7,036 nucleotides of DNA from NCBI GenBank assembly GCA_964567515.1, contig CAZMMW010000047.1:1-7036 (forward strand), given 5' to 3'. Origin of the DNA: JBBIVB01 sp964567515. GTDB lineage: Bacteria; Patescibacteriota; Patescibacteriia; Veblenbacterales; UBA10138. Below, one piece after another: positions 4,915 through 7,036 of this stretch (positions are counted from its first letter, which is position 1; the number at the start of each line of letters is the position of its first letter). The notes below the pieces were generated by a model that worked only from the letters and a program-made list of their open reading frames with translations, was not told the DNA's origin and did not search any database. The position numbers were made by a program, and so were the translations under genes.

Positions 4915-4943
4915 TTGTTTGAATATTTAAGAGAGTTTATACT
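4915..4943 (+). promoter_or_regulatory. Promoter of the sigma factor / DUF5667 operon
   Basis: TATACT (4938-4943, five of six matches) has TTGTTT (4915-4920) 17 bases upstream as a weak -35. Transcription would begin near 4950, about 30 bases before the ATG at 4981. Many ECF sigma factors control their own promoter, but there is no second matching promoter here to reveal a motif. Confidence 0.45.
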
Positions 4944-4980
4944 AAGGGACAGATAAAAATTGTTTATTTTATTGTTCGCA

Positions 4981-5493
4981 ATGTCGTTAGATAGCAAATT
5001 AACTACCGAACAAAAGTTTTTAAAAGCTTATGATGATAATGCTAAGGCTTTGTGGCGTTATGCTTATTTTCGGGTGAGCGAACAGGAATTAGCTGAGGAT
5101 TTAGTAAGCGAAACTTTTATGCGCGCTTGGGATAAATATAGGGAGAATCCTTTAGAACAATTACGTCCCTTACTGTATCGTATTTTACATAATTTAATCA
5201 TTGATTATTACCGTCGTCACAAAGAAATAAAATCTTTAGAAGATGCACCAGAGGTATCTGATAACCATTTACCAAGACTCCAGGCTAGTTTAGAATTGAG
5301 TGAGCTAAGAGAGTTATTGGCGAAACTGCCAGAAAACTACCAACAAATTTTAATTTGGCGTTATGTTAATGATTTAGATATTTATGAGATAGCTCAGATT
5401 TTAGGTAAAACTCAAGCCGGTATTTACGTTACTATACATAGAGCATTAAAGATCTTGCGACGGTTAAAGGAGGAAAGTAATCATGTTAAATAA
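4981..5493 (+). CDS. ECF-type RNA polymerase sigma factor
   Basis: From the ATG at 4981 the product is 170 residues; the frame can be extended to a TTG at 4960, but that adds only MFILLFA, a hydrophobic stretch atypical of sigma factors. Sigma region 2 spans about 14-80: AEDLVSETFMRAWDKY (38-53), which corresponds to the core-binding and -10 region, then LYRILHNLIIDYYRRH (65-80). Region 4 spans about 112-162: LAKLPENYQQILIWRY (113-128) and an HTH at about 133-157 (IYEIAQILGKTQAGIYVTIH) that recognises the -35. Length and layout fit ECF (group 4) sigma factors, with regions 1 and 3 absent. It overlaps the DUF5667 gene by 11 bases, so the two are co-translated, and that partner is the likely anti-sigma or sensor protein. 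No Shine-Dalgarno site is seen before the ATG. Confidence 0.92.
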   Translation: MSLDSKLTTEQKFLKAYDDNAKALWRYAYFRVSEQELAEDLVSETFMRAWDKYRENPLEQLRPLLYRILHNLIIDYYRRHKEIKSLEDAPEVSDNHLPRLQASLELSELRELLAKLPENYQQILIWRYVNDLDIYEIAQILGKTQAGIYVTIHRALKILRRLKEESNHVK

Positions 5494-6628
5494 CTATAAA
5501 CAGCAACTAAGCAAACTTAAGCAGGTAGAGCCTGAGGCTTTTAAATTGGCCCAAATAAGAAATAAGTTAGCAGATTACTTAGCTTTTAGACCGACGCTTA
5601 AAATTGTTCACCGGCCACAGTTATTAGCTAGAATTTTTAAGCCTGTTTATGTGGCGGCTATTTGTTTAGTTTTATTGGCGGTTAATACTACAGCTATGGC
5701 GGCTACTCAGGCTTTGCCTAATCAACTACTTTATCCTGTTAAAAAAGCCATGGAAAATATGCAAGTAGCTTTAATTACTAGCCCTCCTGGTAAAATACAA
5801 GCACGTTTGGCCTTAGCTGAAAAACGAATTCAAGAAGCAGAACAAGTAGTAGCTCTGTCCAATTCTTCGGCTGTGTTAGAAGCCTTATCTGGCTATCAAG
5901 AGGAAATTAAAACCTTGATCAATATAGTAGTTGATGAAGAGCCTAACAAAACTAATTTATTGACTAATACTCGTCAGCGTTTGATTAAACAACAAGATCG
6001 TTTAACTAAGTTAGCGAACAAAGCTTCACATGTAGAGCAAGCTCAACGTCAGGATATAGAAGATCGGGTGGTGGAGGCATTGAATGATAATAATGATAAA
6101 GAGGGGGAGGTGTTTAATAAGGTTGTGGCTTGGTTGCCACCGGTTGTACCAGTAATTCAAGACGTTTCTGATGTTAGCGAGGGTAGGAAAAATATAAAAT
6201 CGTCGTTAAAATCTTCTGTTCAGGCTGAAGTTGCGGATAGCACAAGAATAAAATCGCTGATATTGGAAAGCGGTGTGCCTATAGAAGTTAATCAACCCCA
6301 CTTAAATTTAGTAGCTGTTGAAGCAGGGCAAAAAATACAAAAAAGCGAACAGTTATGGCTATCCTTGCAAGCGCCGTTATCTGAATTAGTTGACGCCCAA
6401 AACCAGAAACAATTAATTAAATTATCCGAACGCGCCCAAGAAGCTTTGCGGGAAGCTAGAGTAGAATATGATCAGTTAATTAATAATGAGGCAGAAAATT
6501 ATATGCCGGTTTATCGCCAGACACTGCAAGCTTATAAATTAATTTTGGAATTGCAGGTTAGGTTAAATTATGTGAATAATTTAACCAATCATATTGAAAA
6601 TAGAAAAACTAATATTCGTAAACCGTAA
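5483..6628 (+). CDS. DUF5667 membrane protein, probable anti-sigma partner
   Basis: This 381-residue protein has a cytosolic N-terminus of about 53 residues with a basic segment (KPTLK-like region, HRP, RIFKP), then one transmembrane helix at about 54-74 (PVYVAAICLVLLAVNTTAMA). Next is a DUF5667 domain starting ALPNQLLYPVKKAMENMQ (77-94) and continuing with ARLALAEKRIQEAEQVV (107-123). Residues 155-200 are helical and charged; 201-255 is a low-complexity Asn/Asp/Ser linker; 280-370 is a long helical or coiled-coil segment ending in a basic tail. The ATG at 5483 has a strong AAAGGAGG 9-10 bases upstream, within the sigma gene. DUF5667 proteins are commonly coded right after ECF sigma factors in candidate-phyla bacteria, so an anti-sigma or envelope-sensing role is inferred from context. 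The zinc anti-sigma motif (HxxxCxxC) is absent; the only Cys near the N-terminus is in the membrane helix (Cys61). Confidence 0.88.
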   Translation: MLNNYKQQLSKLKQVEPEAFKLAQIRNKLADYLAFRPTLKIVHRPQLLARIFKPVYVAAICLVLLAVNTTAMAATQALPNQLLYPVKKAMENMQVALITSPPGKIQARLALAEKRIQEAEQVVALSNSSAVLEALSGYQEEIKTLINIVVDEEPNKTNLLTNTRQRLIKQQDRLTKLANKASHVEQAQRQDIEDRVVEALNDNNDKEGEVFNKVVAWLPPVVPVIQDVSDVSEGRKNIKSSLKSSVQAEVADSTRIKSLILESGVPIEVNQPHLNLVAVEAGQKIQKSEQLWLSLQAPLSELVDAQNQKQLIKLSERAQEALREARVEYDQLINNEAENYMPVYRQTLQAYKLILELQVRLNYVNNLTNHIENRKTNIRKP

Positions 6629-7036
6629 GGATAAAAACAAGATAATAACAAATTAATAATCGGCTTACTAGTTATTAGGGACAATAATTAGATGAGAGGG
6701 TTAGTTTTTATTATTTTAGTTTGGCCTGAGTTATTTAATTATGTTGAAAATCTGTGGATAAGTAGGAATTAGTTTTCAAAATGAGTATTTGACAGAGCAA
6801 AAGGTTGAGTGTTAATCTTAATTAACAAAGAAGATAAAAAAATAATACTTTTTAATACTGAGGAGGTTTTAAATTTAAACACTTTTTTGACGAGATGAGT
6901 ATTAGATGAATAAGGGGTTAAATTTAGCAAGTCCGACTTTTTATTTATTTAGTTTAACCAAAAATTTAATAAATAATGGAAATTTAATATAAAATTAAAA
7001 ACCAAAACTTACATCGAATTAAATTAATTTTAATTT
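6629..7036. other. AT-rich stretch without a convincing gene
   Basis: No ORF longer than about 30 codons with a start and ribosome site is seen on either strand. Items present: a perfect DnaA-box sequence on the minus strand (TTATCCACA, 6759-6751); a TTGACA (6789-6794) with a poor -10 at 16 bases (GTTAAT, 6811-6816); an isolated AGGAGG (6861-6866) with no start codon at a usable distance; a 7-bp inverted repeat GGTTAAA/TTTAACC around 6917-6960 enclosing a small AAGT/ACTT hairpin with a T-rich tail, which could be a weak terminator. No strong terminator follows the DUF5667 gene. A 26-codon hydrophobic ORF at 6692 has no support. Confidence 0.5.

Noticed and set aside
6692..6772. 26-codon hydrophobic ORF after the DUF5667 gene
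   Set aside because: No ribosome site, no promoter and no terminator; AT-rich sequence easily gives such short hydrophobic frames.
6861..6866. AGGAGG as the ribosome site of a new gene
   Set aside because: No ATG, GTG or TTG lies 5-12 bases downstream, and the first possible starts (TTG at 6887, ATG at 6895) hit a stop within five codons.
1..7036. CRISPR array, tRNA, rRNA, insertion sequence or attachment site
   Set aside because: No regularly spaced repeats, no tRNA-like cloverleaf with a T-loop motif, no transposase motif and no terminal inverted repeats were seen on either strand.

Overview
The window is AT-rich with standard stop usage (TAA, TAG, TGA). It has short intergenic gaps, weak or absent Shine-Dalgarno sites at several starts, and a DUF5667 membrane protein coupled to an ECF sigma factor. 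Together with DUF5666-like secreted modules and a compact cupin, this points to a Candidate Phyla Radiation / Patescibacteria genome. That is an inference from gene content and style; no rRNA or marker gene is present to prove it. The intact genes contain no in-frame TGA, so a UGA-recoded lineage (Absconditabacteria/Gracilibacteria) is unlikely.

Layout. Positions 1-158 hold no convincing gene but include a GC-rich, foldable patch. A minus-strand block follows: a secreted protein of four DUF5666-like modules (211-1530) with a strong terminator behind it, then a small acidic protein (1698-1943) whose promoter carries a perfect 21-bp palindrome. Next comes a minus-strand operon for cell-surface proteins: a PEGA lipoprotein (3553-3867), a beta-rich module (3195-3563), and a GH16-like protein preceded by another copy of that module (2195-3181). 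Positions 3868-4066 are a divergent promoter region. The plus-strand cupin gene (4067-4465) ends at a hairpin terminator shared with a converging 58-residue membrane protein on the minus strand (4523-4699), which lies behind a strongly foldable leader of about 150 nt. Plus-strand genes for an ECF sigma factor (4981-5493) and a DUF5667 membrane protein (5483-6628) overlap and are translationally coupled. The last 408 bases are AT-rich with no convincing gene.

Main result. The surface operon carries two independent lesions. A perfect 10-bp tandem duplication (3557-3576) splits one PEGA-plus-module gene into two frames; removing one copy restores a single 220-residue ORF. The GH16-like gene has a TGA where this family, as I recall it, has tryptophan. 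Past that TGA the frame stays open for 26 more residues that look like the family's last strand, and ends in a TAA lying inside the terminator hairpin. The operon is therefore decaying, or it is controlled by slippage and readthrough, or the assembly has errors there.

How the genes may work together. Most products are predicted to be exported or membrane-bound (DUF5666 protein, PEGA lipoprotein, GH16-like protein, 58-residue peptide, DUF5667 protein). The sigma/DUF5667 pair is the likely envelope-signal regulator, but nothing in the sequence links it directly to the other promoters.
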